Shown here: positions 26,785-35,490 of the stretch, one piece after another
How positions within the stretch are numbered: position 1 is the stretch's first letter
Layout of the letters: each line of letters starts with the position of its first letter
Notes under the pieces: generated by a model
The model's input: the letters and a program-made list of their open reading frames with translations, nothing else
Databases searched by the model: none
What the model was told of the DNA's origin: nothing
Assembly: GCF_028736235.1 (NCBI RefSeq)
Contig: NZ_CP117884.1
Coordinates: forward strand, 2,294,001-2,358,000
DNA length: 64,000 bases
Direction: 5' to 3'
DNA from: Lacticaseibacillus pabuli
GTDB lineage: Bacteria > Bacillota > Bacilli > Lactobacillales > Lactobacillaceae
Translations under genes and position numbers: made by a program

Positions 26785-28650
26785 TCATAATCTTGGTAAA
26801 AACGGCTTGCTAAAGTAATAGCCCTGGAAGTGCTGAATTCCTAGCTTATCATGGGCCCAGTCGACTTCTTCCTTGTTCTCAACACCCTCGAGGACAAAGT
26901 CGAGCTGGTGCTCGCTGGCCACCTGAACCCAAAACTTAATGCGCTCATGCAGTGATTCCATGGTCGTAGTCTGGCGCAGGTTTTGCATCGCAAACTTCAC
27001 ACCATCCGCATAGGGAAGAAGCTTGTTTACGACTTCGAAGGAATTGTCACTGCCGACGTCATCGATTTCCACTAGTACTTGGCCCGCTCGGTAGATCGCC
27101 GCGATATCGCGCATGACCTTCAGTGATGGGACATCAGTAATTTCGATGCTTAACTCATCCGGTCCCTCTTTGCTCTGGGCAAATTCAACCAGCGCATTGG
27201 CCACGTTGCGATCACTAAACTGTGCGGTGGTCAGGTTAATGGCAATACGCCGCGTGCTGGATTGTGCTAATGTCCGGCGCATGAGGTCAATTTGCGTTTG
27301 CACGGAAATATCAAACATTTCAGGCAAGACCCAACGCTCGTGTTCCTGATCAAACATCCGCAGCAGCAGTTCATTCCGGTAGCGGCCCTTACCATCAGCT
27401 GGTTTAATTGGTTGCGTAAAGTACGCGTAGGTTGCAATCAAATCGCGTTCGCCATTACCATGCACGGTTTCACCCTCTACCGTAATCGTGTCGCGTCCAG
27501 CATGCTTACTCAGGTACAGGTTATCATCGGCACGCTTTGCCAGGTCGTCAATGCTGTAGTCATTTGGCCGCAATGCCGTGATGCCCATCGAAATGGTAAC
27601 CGAAATATCGTAATCACCGTAATGGTAGTGCGCCTTTTGCACCTGTTGCCAAATACTCTGCATTTCGTCTAGTACCGAATCGGGGTCGCAATCTGCAAAG
27701 GCAATCGCAAATTCCTCACCGCCCGTCCGGTAAAGCTTGTGTTTCCCAGGCAACTGACTGAGCTCGTCATCCAGTGTCGTCGCAACGCCAATCAGCACCG
27801 AGTTACCGGCGAGATGGCCATAATGATCATTGATTTGCTTAAAGTGATCAATATCGATGGAAACCATCGTGAGTTTGCGATTGTCCGCCCGTGCCTCGTC
27901 AAACATGTTGGCCATGTCCGCCTGGTACTGGTTGTAGTTTGCCGCATTGGTCAGCTGGTCAAAGCTGGCGAGCCGCTCGACTTCAGTTGCGTGGACAGCA
28001 CGCCGGTGTTCACGGATCCAGAGGAAGGTTGCAATCCCTGTGACCGCCATGTACATCACGACCGCCTGGAAAATGATGACGCCACGCTGACTCGGCGCAG
28101 AGAACGGCGGAATCAGCAGCCAGAAAGTGAGGGCGACATATAGGAAGGTTACGGTGCTGGCCCAGAGATTCTGCCGAATCCGTTGCGGGTTAATCCGCAT
28201 GTAAACAATGCCAATGAGTAGCAGGCCAACAGAAATGGCGAACTGCGGGCGGTTGAGCCCTAGCATGTGGTGCATGTACCAAACGGCGGCAATCCCGGCA
28301 ATGCGAACCGCCAGCTCCCAATTGTTAATGCCAACGTCAATCAAGGGGAAAACTAGTAGGAATAAGCCTAAGTTATGACAGGCCATGCCAGTATCGGGAT
28401 AGCTATACCCGATAAAGTGCAGCAGCATGCCCAAGCCAATGGTTAGCACCGGCATGAGCACCCGGGCAACAATCCGCCGCACGCGGTCGTTCTTCTCATC
28501 AAACGCGTATTCGTACAATTCTTGATAATGACGAATCACACCAGAAACGAAAAAGACGGCAACGAGGACCTCCACGAACCAAATCACAAAGTTCAACGGG
28601 TGCAGCCAAAGATGCATGATGATAGGCATACCAAATAAATTAATCTTCAA
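26785..28650 (-). CDS. Membrane GGDEF-EAL protein (cyclic-di-GMP turnover)
   Basis: A 621-residue protein with about seven N-terminal membrane segments (1-215), a GGDEF domain (about 230-385) with GGEEF in YRTGGEEFAIAF, then an EAL-type domain (about 400-620). The EAL domain is divergent, but the usual metal and substrate positions appear filled: ELLLR for EALLR, Asn in INLTTAQF, Glu in SIEIT, the Asp pair in EIDDVGS, Lys in DGVKFAM, Glu in LEGVEN and Gln in FQGYYFSKP. It may therefore make and break c-di-GMP. The start is inferred as TTG at 28650 with GAGGGGAAG upstream; the ATG 21 nt inside has no ribosome binding site. It is divergent from deoC. Confidence 0.85.
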   Translation of the reverse strand: MKINLFGMPIIMHLWLHPLNFVIWFVEVLVAVFFVSGVIRHYQELYEYAFDEKNDRVRRIVARVLMPVLTIGLGMLLHFIGYSYPDTGMACHNLGLFLLVFPLIDVGINNWELAVRIAGIAAVWYMHHMLGLNRPQFAISVGLLLIGIVYMRINPQRIRQNLWASTVTFLYVALTFWLLIPPFSAPSQRGVIIFQAVVMYMAVTGIATFLWIREHRRAVHATEVERLASFDQLTNAANYNQYQADMANMFDEARADNRKLTMVSIDIDHFKQINDHYGHLAGNSVLIGVATTLDDELSQLPGKHKLYRTGGEEFAIAFADCDPDSVLDEMQSIWQQVQKAHYHYGDYDISVTISMGITALRPNDYSIDDLAKRADDNLYLSKHAGRDTITVEGETVHGNGERDLIATYAYFTQPIKPADGKGRYRNELLLRMFDQEHERWVLPEMFDISVQTQIDLMRRTLAQSSTRRIAINLTTAQFSDRNVANALVEFAQSKEGPDELSIEITDVPSLKVMRDIAAIYRAGQVLVEIDDVGSDNSFEVVNKLLPYADGVKFAMQNLRQTTTMESLHERIKFWVQVASEHQLDFVLEGVENKEEVDWAHDKLGIQHFQGYYFSKPFLPRL

Positions 28651-28807
28651 CTAACTCGCTTCCCCTCATATGCGCCGCCATCATCAAAAACCATGGAGTG
28701 CCGCAGTTGAATTCTATATCAGGAATGTATATTATTAAAGTTAAATTGATTGTTATTTGTCACAATTTTTGGAATGACATTCGGACACCCTTTCTGAAAT
28801 TGTTCAG

Positions 28808-28847
28808 TTTAACCGTTCAAAAATATGTCAGGACTTAATCGGTTAAA
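28808..28847. promoter_or_regulatory. Inverted repeat upstream of deoC
   Basis: TTTAACCG (28808-28815) and CGGTTAAA (28840-28847) are exact complements with a 24-bp spacer, just upstream of the deoC promoter. It is a possible operator for a DeoR-like regulator, which is not present in the window. Confidence 0.35.
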
Positions 28848-28856
28848 TTTTGTCTT

Positions 28857-28895
28857 ATGAAACCGCTTGACAGGCTACATCCATGTGGGTATTAT
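28857..28895 (+). promoter_or_regulatory. deoC promoter with a cre-like site
   Basis: TTGACA (28867-28872) and TATTAT (28890-28895) are 17 bp apart. ATGAAACCGCTTGACA, overlapping the -35, resembles a catabolite-responsive element with about one mismatch to WTGNAANCGNWNNCW. CcpA control would suit nucleoside catabolism but is inferred. Confidence 0.6.
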
Positions 28896-28927
28896 GATTA
28901 TGTAATTACCTAATAGGAGGAAAGCTC

Positions 28928-29650
28928 ATGTCAGTCTACACACTCGATGATTTTGCCCGTCTCATTGATCACACCGATCTACATGCCGACGCCACCCGCG
29001 AAGACATGGTTCAATTATGCAAGGAAGCGAAAGAATATCACTTCAAGATGGTTGCCATCAACCAAGTTCAGTCCAAACTCTGTGCGGAGCAGCTAGCTGG
29101 TACCGATATCGACACGGGGGCGGCAATTGCCTTTCCTCTGGGTCAGACCACAATCGAAGCTAAGGAATTTGAAACGCAAAACGCTATCGATAATGGTGCC
29201 AACGAAATTGATTACGTCATCAACATTACCGAGCTCAAGGCGAAGAACTATGCCTACATTGAAGACGAAATGACCCGGATTGTGAAAATCTGTCATGCAG
29301 CTGGTATCCCTTGCAAAGTGATTTTTGAGAATCCTTACCTCACGAAAGACGAAATCAAGCAGGTTGCCCTCATTGCAAAGCGCGTGCAGCCTGACTTCAT
29401 CAAGACCGCAACCGGCTTTGGCCCAAGTGGTGCAACCGTTGAAGACGTTCGTCTCATGAAGGCAACCGTGGGCCCAGACGTGAAGGTCAAGGCAGCAGGT
29501 GGTATCCGCAACTCTGACGACTTCCTCGCCATGATTGCGGCTGGTGCACAACGCATCGGGACTAGCTCTGGGATCAAGATCATTAACGCGCTCAAGGAAC
29601 GTATGGCAACTGACGGCGTCACCAGCATTGAAGTTGATGATGGTCGCTAA
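28928..29650 (+). CDS. deoC: Deoxyribose-phosphate aldolase
   Basis: A 240-residue class I aldolase splitting 2-deoxyribose 5-phosphate to glyceraldehyde 3-phosphate and acetaldehyde. The Schiff-base Lys159 is in [10 protein letters not shown], the second Lys188 in VKAAGGIR and Asp95 in [14 protein letters not shown] lies 7 nt before the start. It stands alone, without the deoxynucleoside phosphorylase genes often beside it. Confidence 0.93.
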   Translation: MSVYTLDDFARLIDHTDLHADATREDMVQLCKEAKEYHFKMVAINQVQSKLCAEQLAGTDIDTGAAIAFPLGQTTIEAKEFETQNAIDNGANEIDYVINITELKAKNYAYIEDEMTRIVKICHAAGIPCKVIFENPYLTKDEIKQVALIAKRVQPDFIKTATGFGPSGATVEDVRLMKATVGPDVKVKAAGGIRNSDDFLAMIAAGAQRIGTSSGIKIINALKERMATDGVTSIEVDDGR

Positions 29651-29656
29651 TGGATG

Positions 29657-29693
29657 AACAGCCTGGATGCCTGGCATTCAGGCTGTTTGTATT
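29657..29693 (+). terminator. Terminator-like hairpin after deoC
   Basis: AACAGCCTG / CAGGCTGTT with a 13-nt loop is followed by a short T-rich stretch. Confidence 0.65.
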
Positions 29694-29730
29694 TATGGGA
29701 TAATAAGGCGAACGCGCTTCTCTGCGGACT

Positions 29731-30354
29731 TTAGAACGGCTCCGAAACTCATAAGTCTGCGGCTAACAAAGAAATGACTTAGACCAGCAAAAAACGTTGG
29801 CCCAAGCCATTTATCCGTTAGTCCTCAACTTCTAAACGCGTTTCTCCGCACACTTTTTAGAACGGCTCCGAAACGCAGAAGTCTGCGGCTAACAAAGAAA
29901 TGACTTAGACCAGCAAAAAACGCTGGCCCAAGCCATTTATCCGTTAGTCCTCAACTTCTAAACGCGTTTCTCCGCACACTTTTTAGAACGGCTCCAGACC
30001 GCAGAAACCTGCGGCTAACAAAATAATGGTCTAACCCAGCAAAACCCGCTGGCTTAAACCATTATTCCGTTAGTCCTCGGTTTCTAAACGCGGTCTTCCG
30101 CACACTTTAGAACGGCTCCAGACCGCAGAAACCTGCGGCTAACAAAATAATGGCTTAACCCAGCAAAACCCGCTGGCTTAAACCATTATTCCGTTAGTCC
30201 TCGGTTTCTAAACGCGGTCTTCCGCACACTTTAGAACGGCTCCAGACCGCAGAAACCTGCGGCTAACAAAATAATGGCTTAACCCAGCAAAACCCGCTGG
30301 CTTAAACCATTATTCCGTTAGTCCTCGGTTTCTAAACGCGGTCTTCCGCACACT
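29731..30354. repeat. Five tandem copies of a 124-126 bp structured element
   Basis: Units begin with TTAGAACGGCTCC at 29731, 29857, 29983, 30107 and 30231. The first two are 126 bp and alike, the last three 124 bp and nearly identical to each other. Each folds as outer stem, second stem and central hairpin. Between types both arms change together: GAAACGC/GCGTTTC in unit 2 against AGACCGC/GCGGTCT in units 3-5, and AGAAGT/ACTTCT against AGAAACC/GGTTTCT. The central hairpin is TGACTTAGACCAGC with GCTGGCCCAAGCCA, or TGGCTTAACCCAGC with GCTGGCTTAAACCA. No open frame with a ribosome binding site is present. The array fills the gap between deoC and the GntR gene. The unit junction recurs at 53710-53743. 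Confidence 0.9.
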
Positions 30355-30374
30355 TACTCGAAAGGATGGTGCCC

Positions 30375-31115
30375 ATGACTGCGCCGAAATACCAATTTAT
30401 TGAAGAGGACTTGCGCCAGCAAATCCTGGATGGTACTTATCCTGAGGGCACCATCATCCCCAAAGAACTCGAACTTGCCGCCCACTACAGCGTCAGCCGA
30501 CCCACCATCCGCCAAGCCGTTCAAAACTTAGTTGATCAAGGCCTGCTGGAAAAGAAGCGCAAACGCGGCACCATGGTCCGGCAAAATAAGATTCGCCAGG
30601 AATTCACGCACATTATTGAGAGTTACGACCAGGAGATGCACGCTAAGGGACTCGCCACCACGACGCGAGTGCTCGATTTTCGCACCGAAGACGCGACCGC
30701 CGAAGTGGCCGCCAACCTGAAGCTGGATGCCGGTAGCAAAGTCTTCAAGCTAGTCCGCCTGCGTTACGCCGGCACGACACCAATTGTCCTCGTCACAACC
30801 TACCTGCCGTATGCACCACTACAAGATATGGCAACCCTCGACTTCACCCAGGTTTCTTTGTACGCCGAGCTCGCTAAGCGCAAAGCCGCCATCGTGCACG
30901 TCCGGCGTAAACTCGAGGTCATGGCCGCTGACGACACGACCAGTGCGCTACTCGATGTTCCCACCGCGTCTCCGTTATTCTTCTTCCACACGTTTGGGGA
31001 TGCCAGTGGTGGTCGGCGCATCGAATACTCGATTGCGAGCTACCGCGGTGATACGAATTACTTTGTTTTCGATATCGACAATTCCAGTAGCAACCGTGAT
31101 TTCCACATGTCATGA
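30375..31115 (+). CDS. GntR/HutC family transcriptional regulator
   Basis: A 246-residue regulator with an N-terminal winged helix-turn-helix (residues 4-68; LAAHYSVSRPTIRQAVQNL) and a UTRA ligand domain from about 85. HutC-type members often sense sugar phosphates or amino-sugar phosphates. NagR is one such protein and nagB in this window carries NagR-like sites, so this gene is a candidate but is 9 kb away. The start is taken at the second ATG, 9 nt after AAAGG; the first overlaps that ribosome binding site. The structured repeat array ends just upstream. Confidence 0.85.
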   Translation: MTAPKYQFIEEDLRQQILDGTYPEGTIIPKELELAAHYSVSRPTIRQAVQNLVDQGLLEKKRKRGTMVRQNKIRQEFTHIIESYDQEMHAKGLATTTRVLDFRTEDATAEVAANLKLDAGSKVFKLVRLRYAGTTPIVLVTTYLPYAPLQDMATLDFTQVSLYAELAKRKAAIVHVRRKLEVMAADDTTSALLDVPTASPLFFFHTFGDASGGRRIEYSIASYRGDTNYFVFDIDNSSSNRDFHMS

Positions 31116-31116
31116 C

Positions 31117-31163
31117 ACAAAAAACAGTGTTTCCAGAAAATTTATCTGGAAACACTGTTTTTA
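31117..31163. terminator. Bidirectional terminator between GntR and oppA genes
   Basis: A 17-bp stem AAAACAGTGTTTCCAGA / TCTGGAAACACTGTTTT with a 7-nt loop has T-rich flanks in both directions and serves the convergent genes. Confidence 0.92.
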
Positions 31164-31172
31164 TATGCAGCA

Positions 31173-32828
31173 TTATTTGATGTATGCCGTCTTATAACTC
31201 CACTGCGTCCCGGCCGTGTTGTGCACAAGGCCATGTACGTTCGACTTCTGCATCCAGGAGTAAACGCTCTGGTAAAGTGGTGTCACAGCCTGGTCGCGGG
31301 AAATAATCTTGCTGGCCTGAACCATGTCGTTCCAGCGGGCCTTAGGATTGTTGGCGTCCGACGTTGCGGCCTTGTTAACTAGCGTGTTGTACTGCACGTT
31401 CGCATACTTGCCGTAGTTATAAGCGGAGCCCTTCGTCATAATCTGCAGGAAGGACATTGGGTCGTTGTAATCAGCACCCCAACCACTCAGCATGATGTCG
31501 TAGTCACCGTTCTTCTCCTGCTCGTTGGCACCCTGCGTCGGCATGAGCTTGATGTTGATGGACATGCCAGGCATCAGATCCTCGACCTGGGCCTTGACGT
31601 ACTGGACAACTTCCTTAGCAGTTGGATCATCACCACTGTCTGAGGCAGCCAGAAGGGTAATCTTCGCCTTGGATATTCCGGTTTCACGCTTGGCAGCATC
31701 CCACTTGGACTTGGCTAGCGCCTTGTCGTAAGTGTTCACGCCGCTAATCTGCTGGTCCTTGGAGAAATCAGTCCCCGTTTCCGGATTGCTTGCCAAAGAG
31801 CTAGCAACAAAGCCGGTTGGGATAATCGTGTTGACGCCGACAACCTTCTTCGACAACAGCTTGCGGTCAAGCGATGCGGAAAGTGCCTGCCGGAAGTTGC
31901 CGTTGTTCAAGAGTTTGTTCGTCTTAGCATTCTTACTGTTGAAATTGTAGTTCAGGAAGCTAACGAAGGAATAAGGATACGTGTGGTACTCCTTGTTCTT
32001 TGCGTAGTTAGACACCTGTGTCGGGTCAAGCTGACTCATATCCAGCTTGTTGGTCTGGAACAAATCCAAACTCGTAGCAGAATCAGAGACAACCTGGTAA
32101 TTAATCTTGTTCAGCTTAACCTTGCTCTTGTCCCAGTAGTATGGGTTCTTGCTAAAGCTCCAGGTGTTCGCCGTCCCGTTCCACTTGGAAACCTTGAATG
32201 GCCCCGAGTAAACCGAGTACTTCGCGTTGGTACCATACTTCTTGCCGTACTTGTCAGCCACCTTTTGGCTTTGCGGGCCAAACAGTGGGTATGCCATCAG
32301 GACCTTGAAGTAACCAATGGGCTGATCCAGTTGAATCTGAAGCGTCCGCTTACCGGTTGCTTTAATCCCGAGTGTAGCGGGATCCGCCTTGCCGGTTGAA
32401 ATGGCGTCCGCATTTTTCACGCCTGTAAACAGGTAGGCGTATGGGGATGCGGTCTTTGGTGTCACACTACGACGCCAGGAGTACACAAAATCGCTGGCCG
32501 TGATGGGGTCGCCATTGCTCCACTTGGCGTTCTTACGAATCGTGAACTGCCAAGTTTTCCCATCTGCGCTCTTCTTGGAAGATGCAGCGAGACCGGCAAT
32601 CGGCTTGCCCTTCTTGCCCAGGCGGTAAAAGCTTTCGTAGACATTACCCGTCTGACCATAACCAGTGGACTTAGAGATATCAATCGTGTCCAGCTGTGCC
32701 GCAGCAGGCAGGTTCAAGACCTGTTTGTTGCTGGCACTGTTGGACTTGCCGCCGCACGCCGCGAGGACCAGAGCGGACAACGCAACGGTAGCGGATACAG
32801 CAACAATCTTTTGCCAATTCTTTTTCAT
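31173..32828 (-). CDS. oppA: Oligopeptide ABC transporter substrate-binding lipoprotein
   Basis: A 551-residue extracellular lipoprotein with signal peptide and lipobox LAAC followed by GGKSNS. The SBP_bac_5 fold is supported by KWSNGDPITASDFVYSWRR near residue 110 and by LSGWGADYNDPMSFLQIMT near 435. It binds peptides for import. No permease or ATPase genes adjoin, so it must work with a transporter encoded elsewhere. GGGAG lies upstream of the start. The transcript appears to carry an unusually long leader of about 240 nt. Confidence 0.92.
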   Translation of the reverse strand: MKKNWQKIVAVSATVALSALVLAACGGKSNSASNKQVLNLPAAAQLDTIDISKSTGYGQTGNVYESFYRLGKKGKPIAGLAASSKKSADGKTWQFTIRKNAKWSNGDPITASDFVYSWRRSVTPKTASPYAYLFTGVKNADAISTGKADPATLGIKATGKRTLQIQLDQPIGYFKVLMAYPLFGPQSQKVADKYGKKYGTNAKYSVYSGPFKVSKWNGTANTWSFSKNPYYWDKSKVKLNKINYQVVSDSATSLDLFQTNKLDMSQLDPTQVSNYAKNKEYHTYPYSFVSFLNYNFNSKNAKTNKLLNNGNFRQALSASLDRKLLSKKVVGVNTIIPTGFVASSLASNPETGTDFSKDQQISGVNTYDKALAKSKWDAAKRETGISKAKITLLAASDSGDDPTAKEVVQYVKAQVEDLMPGMSINIKLMPTQGANEQEKNGDYDIMLSGWGADYNDPMSFLQIMTKGSAYNYGKYANVQYNTLVNKAATSDANNPKARWNDMVQASKIISRDQAVTPLYQSVYSWMQKSNVHGLVHNTAGTQWSYKTAYIK

Positions 32829-32883
32829 ATTTCTTCTTCTCCCTACTTCAATTCGGGCACAGGCAATACGTGATACGCTTGCC

Positions 32884-32932
32884 CGCGTTAATAGCGGTTG
32901 TCCTGCCAATGAGGAACAACGACTTTAACGCG
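32884..32932 (-). promoter_or_regulatory. Stem-loop in the oppA leader
   Basis: Nested pairing GCGTTAA / TTAACGC around GTTGTTCCT / AGGACAAC lies within the long untranslated leader. No T-run follows, so it is not a terminator as it stands. I found no T-box or riboswitch signature. Confidence 0.4.
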
Positions 32933-33075
32933 CGGACTCGTCGCGCATGACGATACTGTGCCGAGCACAATCAACTTCTAGCGTCTGCGTTGGACAGCAA
33001 CACATGCGCAACCAGCTCCTTTTCTGTGGTCAATTTGTCTGATCCAGCCTGAGCCAGAACAGAACATCCGTGATT

Positions 33076-33105
33076 ATTATGACAAAGTTGCTTACCTTTA
33101 GTCAA
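33076..33105 (-). promoter_or_regulatory. Probable oppA promoter
   Basis: On the minus strand TTGACT (33105-33100) and CATAAT (33081-33076) are 18 bp apart, placing the transcription start near 33069. The rest of 33106-33307 holds no supported feature. Confidence 0.55.
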
Positions 33106-33307
33106 GAAAAGAATTGGCATCAGGTTTACCAAATGCCAATTCGCGTCAGCTGACAACGCGTTCTCACCACCAACATCTGCAATAAAATAAGTGTTATCTG
33201 ATGCGGGTTGACCCCTCACAAACACAAGTGACACATTTACGTTAGACGCTTGCTACCAGTCGTGCCCACCTAATTGTGGCGCAATTGATTACCATACAAA
33301 ATGACGA

Positions 33308-33340
33308 TAAAAAAACAAGCGGCCATAGCCACTTGTTTTC
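33308..33340 (-). terminator. Terminator after the nitroreductase gene
   Basis: On the minus strand ACAAGTGGC / GCCGCTTGT is followed by seven T. A hairpin (CCTGC / GCAGG core near 33408-33431) lies between it and the gene. Confidence 0.8.
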
Positions 33341-33451
33341 TTTTGGCGGGGAAAGTTGGAAGGGATGGCGGCAGCGAGCAGCGATAAACGCGCTTACCTC
33401 AGAGCTTCCCTGCGCCGTGCAGGATGCTCAGCACGCTCCCTTTCGTGTTAA

Positions 33452-34057
33452 CTAGTCGCCCAGGACACGGAACCGATCGGCACGGTCCATAAAGTCCTTG
33501 TCGCCAGCAGGTGCTTCGATAGAACCGAATGGCATCTGGGCACGCAGGCGCCAGTTAGCTGGAACATCAAATGCGGCACGGACTTCATCGTCAATGATTG
33601 GGTTGTAGTGCTGCATGTTCATGCCAATATTGTTGGTCGCAAGGGCCGTCCAGAATGCCAGGCTGGCGTTCCCGATTGCCTGTTCTGACCAGTCGTAGAA
33701 GTTATCCTTGTACAATGGGAAGTTGTCCTCAAGGTTCTTGATGACGTCCATGTCCGTGAACATCATGACGGTCCCATAAGCAGCCTTGAAGCTATTAATC
33801 TTCTCCAGGGTCTTCTGGTAAGCAGCCTCAGTTGGCACTTCGGACTTCAAACGCTTTGCGACGATGTCCCAAAGCTGGTCGTGCTTGTCGCCAAACAAGA
33901 TAATCGCACGGGTACTCTGGGAATTGAAGGATGATGGGCTGTTTTCGATGATGCTCTCAATCAGTTCAACAATCTCCTGATCGCTCTGCTTCACGTTCTT
34001 ACCTAGGGCGTAAATGCTGCGGCGTTGCTTTAAGTTGTTTAATACATCGTTGTTCAT
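33452..34057 (-). CDS. Nitroreductase family protein
   Basis: A 201-residue flavoprotein of the FMN-dependent nitroreductase fold, beginning LKQRRSIYALGKN with the FMN-contact segment SPSSFNSQSTRAII and a C-terminal PFGSIEAPAG. The group reduces nitro compounds or quinones with NAD(P)H and is often induced by oxidative or electrophile stress through HxlR or MarR regulators. Two symmetric sites upstream (34086-34124) would fit such control, although no regulator gene adjoins. The start has AAGGAG 8 nt upstream. Confidence 0.88.
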   Translation of the reverse strand: MNNDVLNNLKQRRSIYALGKNVKQSDQEIVELIESIIENSPSSFNSQSTRAIILFGDKHDQLWDIVAKRLKSEVPTEAAYQKTLEKINSFKAAYGTVMMFTDMDVIKNLEDNFPLYKDNFYDWSEQAIGNASLAFWTALATNNIGMNMQHYNPIIDDEVRAAFDVPANWRLRAQMPFGSIEAPAGDKDFMDRADRFRVLGD

Positions 34058-34085
34058 GGTTGGAACTCCTTTGTGAATTAATTTG

Positions 34086-34124
34086 CTTACTAATCGTAAG
34101 GTATTGACTTACAAAAGTAAAGTC
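34086..34124 (-). promoter_or_regulatory. Two palindromic sites upstream of the nitroreductase gene
   Basis: CTTAC-TAATC-GTAAG (34086-34100) and GACTTAC-AAAA-GTAAAGTC (34106-34124) are closely spaced symmetric sequences sharing TTAC/GTAA half-sites, as expected for HxlR- or MarR-type dimers. They lie about 30-70 bp before the start codon. Confidence 0.5.
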
Positions 34125-34225
34125 ACAAACTAACGTTCAGGGTTATTATAGACCCTATGACACCGGTATCAATGCTTTCACCACAAGAGTTTTTAAATAT
34201 TAAATTGAGATTGTTTTAAAGTTTG

Positions 34226-34256
34226 AAAAAAGCCAAGCGCAACGGCGTTTGGCTTT
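34226..34256 (-). terminator. Terminator of the Lys-rich/TauE/DUF1634 operon
   Basis: On the minus strand AGCCAAACGC / GCGCTTGGCT with a 4-nt loop is followed by a T-run. Confidence 0.85.
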
Positions 34257-34267
34257 CTGAAATATAA

Positions 34268-34645
34268 CTAAATGCCGTAATACCCAATCCACATCGCGAT
34301 GATGAGGATAATCAGGACGGCGGTCGTGATAATCGTATAGAAGTGGTCGCGTTCCTTCGCAAAAGCATATATCGAAACGACAACCCGCAAAACTGGTGTC
34401 AAAATGAGCAAGAATAAACCCAACATCATGACAGCATCTGGCTTCGCCGCAACGATGCCCTGGTAAATTGCCGGGAACGTGTGCGGGTGGACGCCTGCTG
34501 GATAACCATCATTGCCCTGAGCAAACATCAAGAGTAAGCCAATCAGGATGACAATGGCAGCGAGGACAACCCCAATCTGCATGATGCGCCCGATGATCTG
34601 TTCGACTTGTTTATTCTCATTAGCAAGTTTCTTTTTTTCGTCCAT
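34268..34645 (-). CDS. DUF1634 family membrane protein
   Basis: A 125-residue protein with three membrane segments (about 20-43, 72-92, 103-122). DUF1634 genes are commonly found beside TauE/SafE exporters, as here, and a partner role is inferred from that. Its ATG shares its A with the TAA stop of the TauE gene (TAATG), so they are translationally coupled. Confidence 0.82.
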   Translation of the reverse strand: MDEKKKLANENKQVEQIIGRIMQIGVVLAAIVILIGLLLMFAQGNDGYPAGVHPHTFPAIYQGIVAAKPDAVMMLGLFLLILTPVLRVVVSIYAFAKERDHFYTIITTAVLIILIIAMWIGYYGI

Positions 34646-35490
34646 TAGATTGACACCCCAAATCCTTTAAGTAGCATTTGGATGCCCATGTAACCCATGA
34701 TTGGCACGAAAATCATCCGCAGTACCCGCGTTGGCAACAGAACCATGACGCGAGTCCCAATCGTGGCACCGAGCAAAATCCCGATGGCGAGCGGTGCGGC
34801 AATGCCGGGTTGGAGACTGCCGTTAAAGAAATAGACAGTCGCACTTGCGGCAGCCGTGACACCCATCATCAGATTACTGGTGGCAGAAGATGGCTTCAGC
34901 GGCATGTGCATAATGGTATCCATCGCGATCACTTTGAACGCCCCTGATCCAATACCGAGCATCCCAGATGCCAGACCGGCGCCAAACATCATGGTGAACC
35001 CACCTGGCACGTTGGTCACCGAGTAGTCCACGTTCTTACCGGTCGATTTATCGTAGTACGAACCGCCCAGTCGCAACTTGTCGGCAATTTTGTCATCGGC
35101 TTCAGCAGGAATGGCGTCCTTCTTACCCATGAGTTTGCGCACCATGTTGTAGGTGGAGAAAATCAGCAGGGCTCCAAACAACCAGTACAGGAAGTTCCCA
35201 GGGACAAAACCGGCAGCAATCGCGCCAACGATGGCCCCAACTGTGGTGGCAATTTCAAGAAACATCGCCACCCGCAGGTTCAGCAGATCATCACGCAGGT
35301 AGGCAATCGTCGCACCTGAGCTCGTCGCAATGACGGCGATGATGCTGGCCGCAATCGCGTACTTGATATCCACGCCCATCAGTATCGTGATGACCGGGGT
35401 GACAATCATCCCGCCCCCGATACCAAGGATCGCGCCCAAAATACCGGCAGCTAATCCAGTGACAAGTAACAGCGCCATGTTAGCCGCCAT
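34645..35490 (-). CDS. TauE/SafE family (sulfite/sulfonate) exporter
   Basis: A 281-residue protein with about eight membrane segments and the duplicated glycine-rich motifs AGILGAILGIGGGMIVTP near residue 14 and ASGMLGIGSGAFKV near 170. Family members export small organosulfur or other anions; substrate unknown. A soluble loop (about 118-155) separates the halves. Its ATG overlaps the stop of the Lys-rich gene by one base (TAATG), and it is coupled in the same way to DUF1634 downstream. Confidence 0.87.
   Translation of the reverse strand: MAANMALLLVTGLAAGILGAILGIGGGMIVTPVITILMGVDIKYAIAASIIAVIATSSGATIAYLRDDLLNLRVAMFLEIATTVGAIVGAIAAGFVPGNFLYWLFGALLIFSTYNMVRKLMGKKDAIPAEADDKIADKLRLGGSYYDKSTGKNVDYSVTNVPGGFTMMFGAGLASGMLGIGSGAFKVIAMDTIMHMPLKPSSATSNLMMGVTAAASATVYFFNGSLQPGIAAPLAIGILLGATIGTRVMVLLPTRVLRMIFVPIMGYMGIQMLLKGFGVSI

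Noticed and set aside
29731-30354. CRISPR array
   Set aside because: The repeating unit is 124-126 bp without unique spacers, and no cas genes are present.
32971-33234. 87-codon frame on the minus strand upstream of oppA
   Set aside because: It overlaps the probable oppA promoter and has no ribosome binding site.
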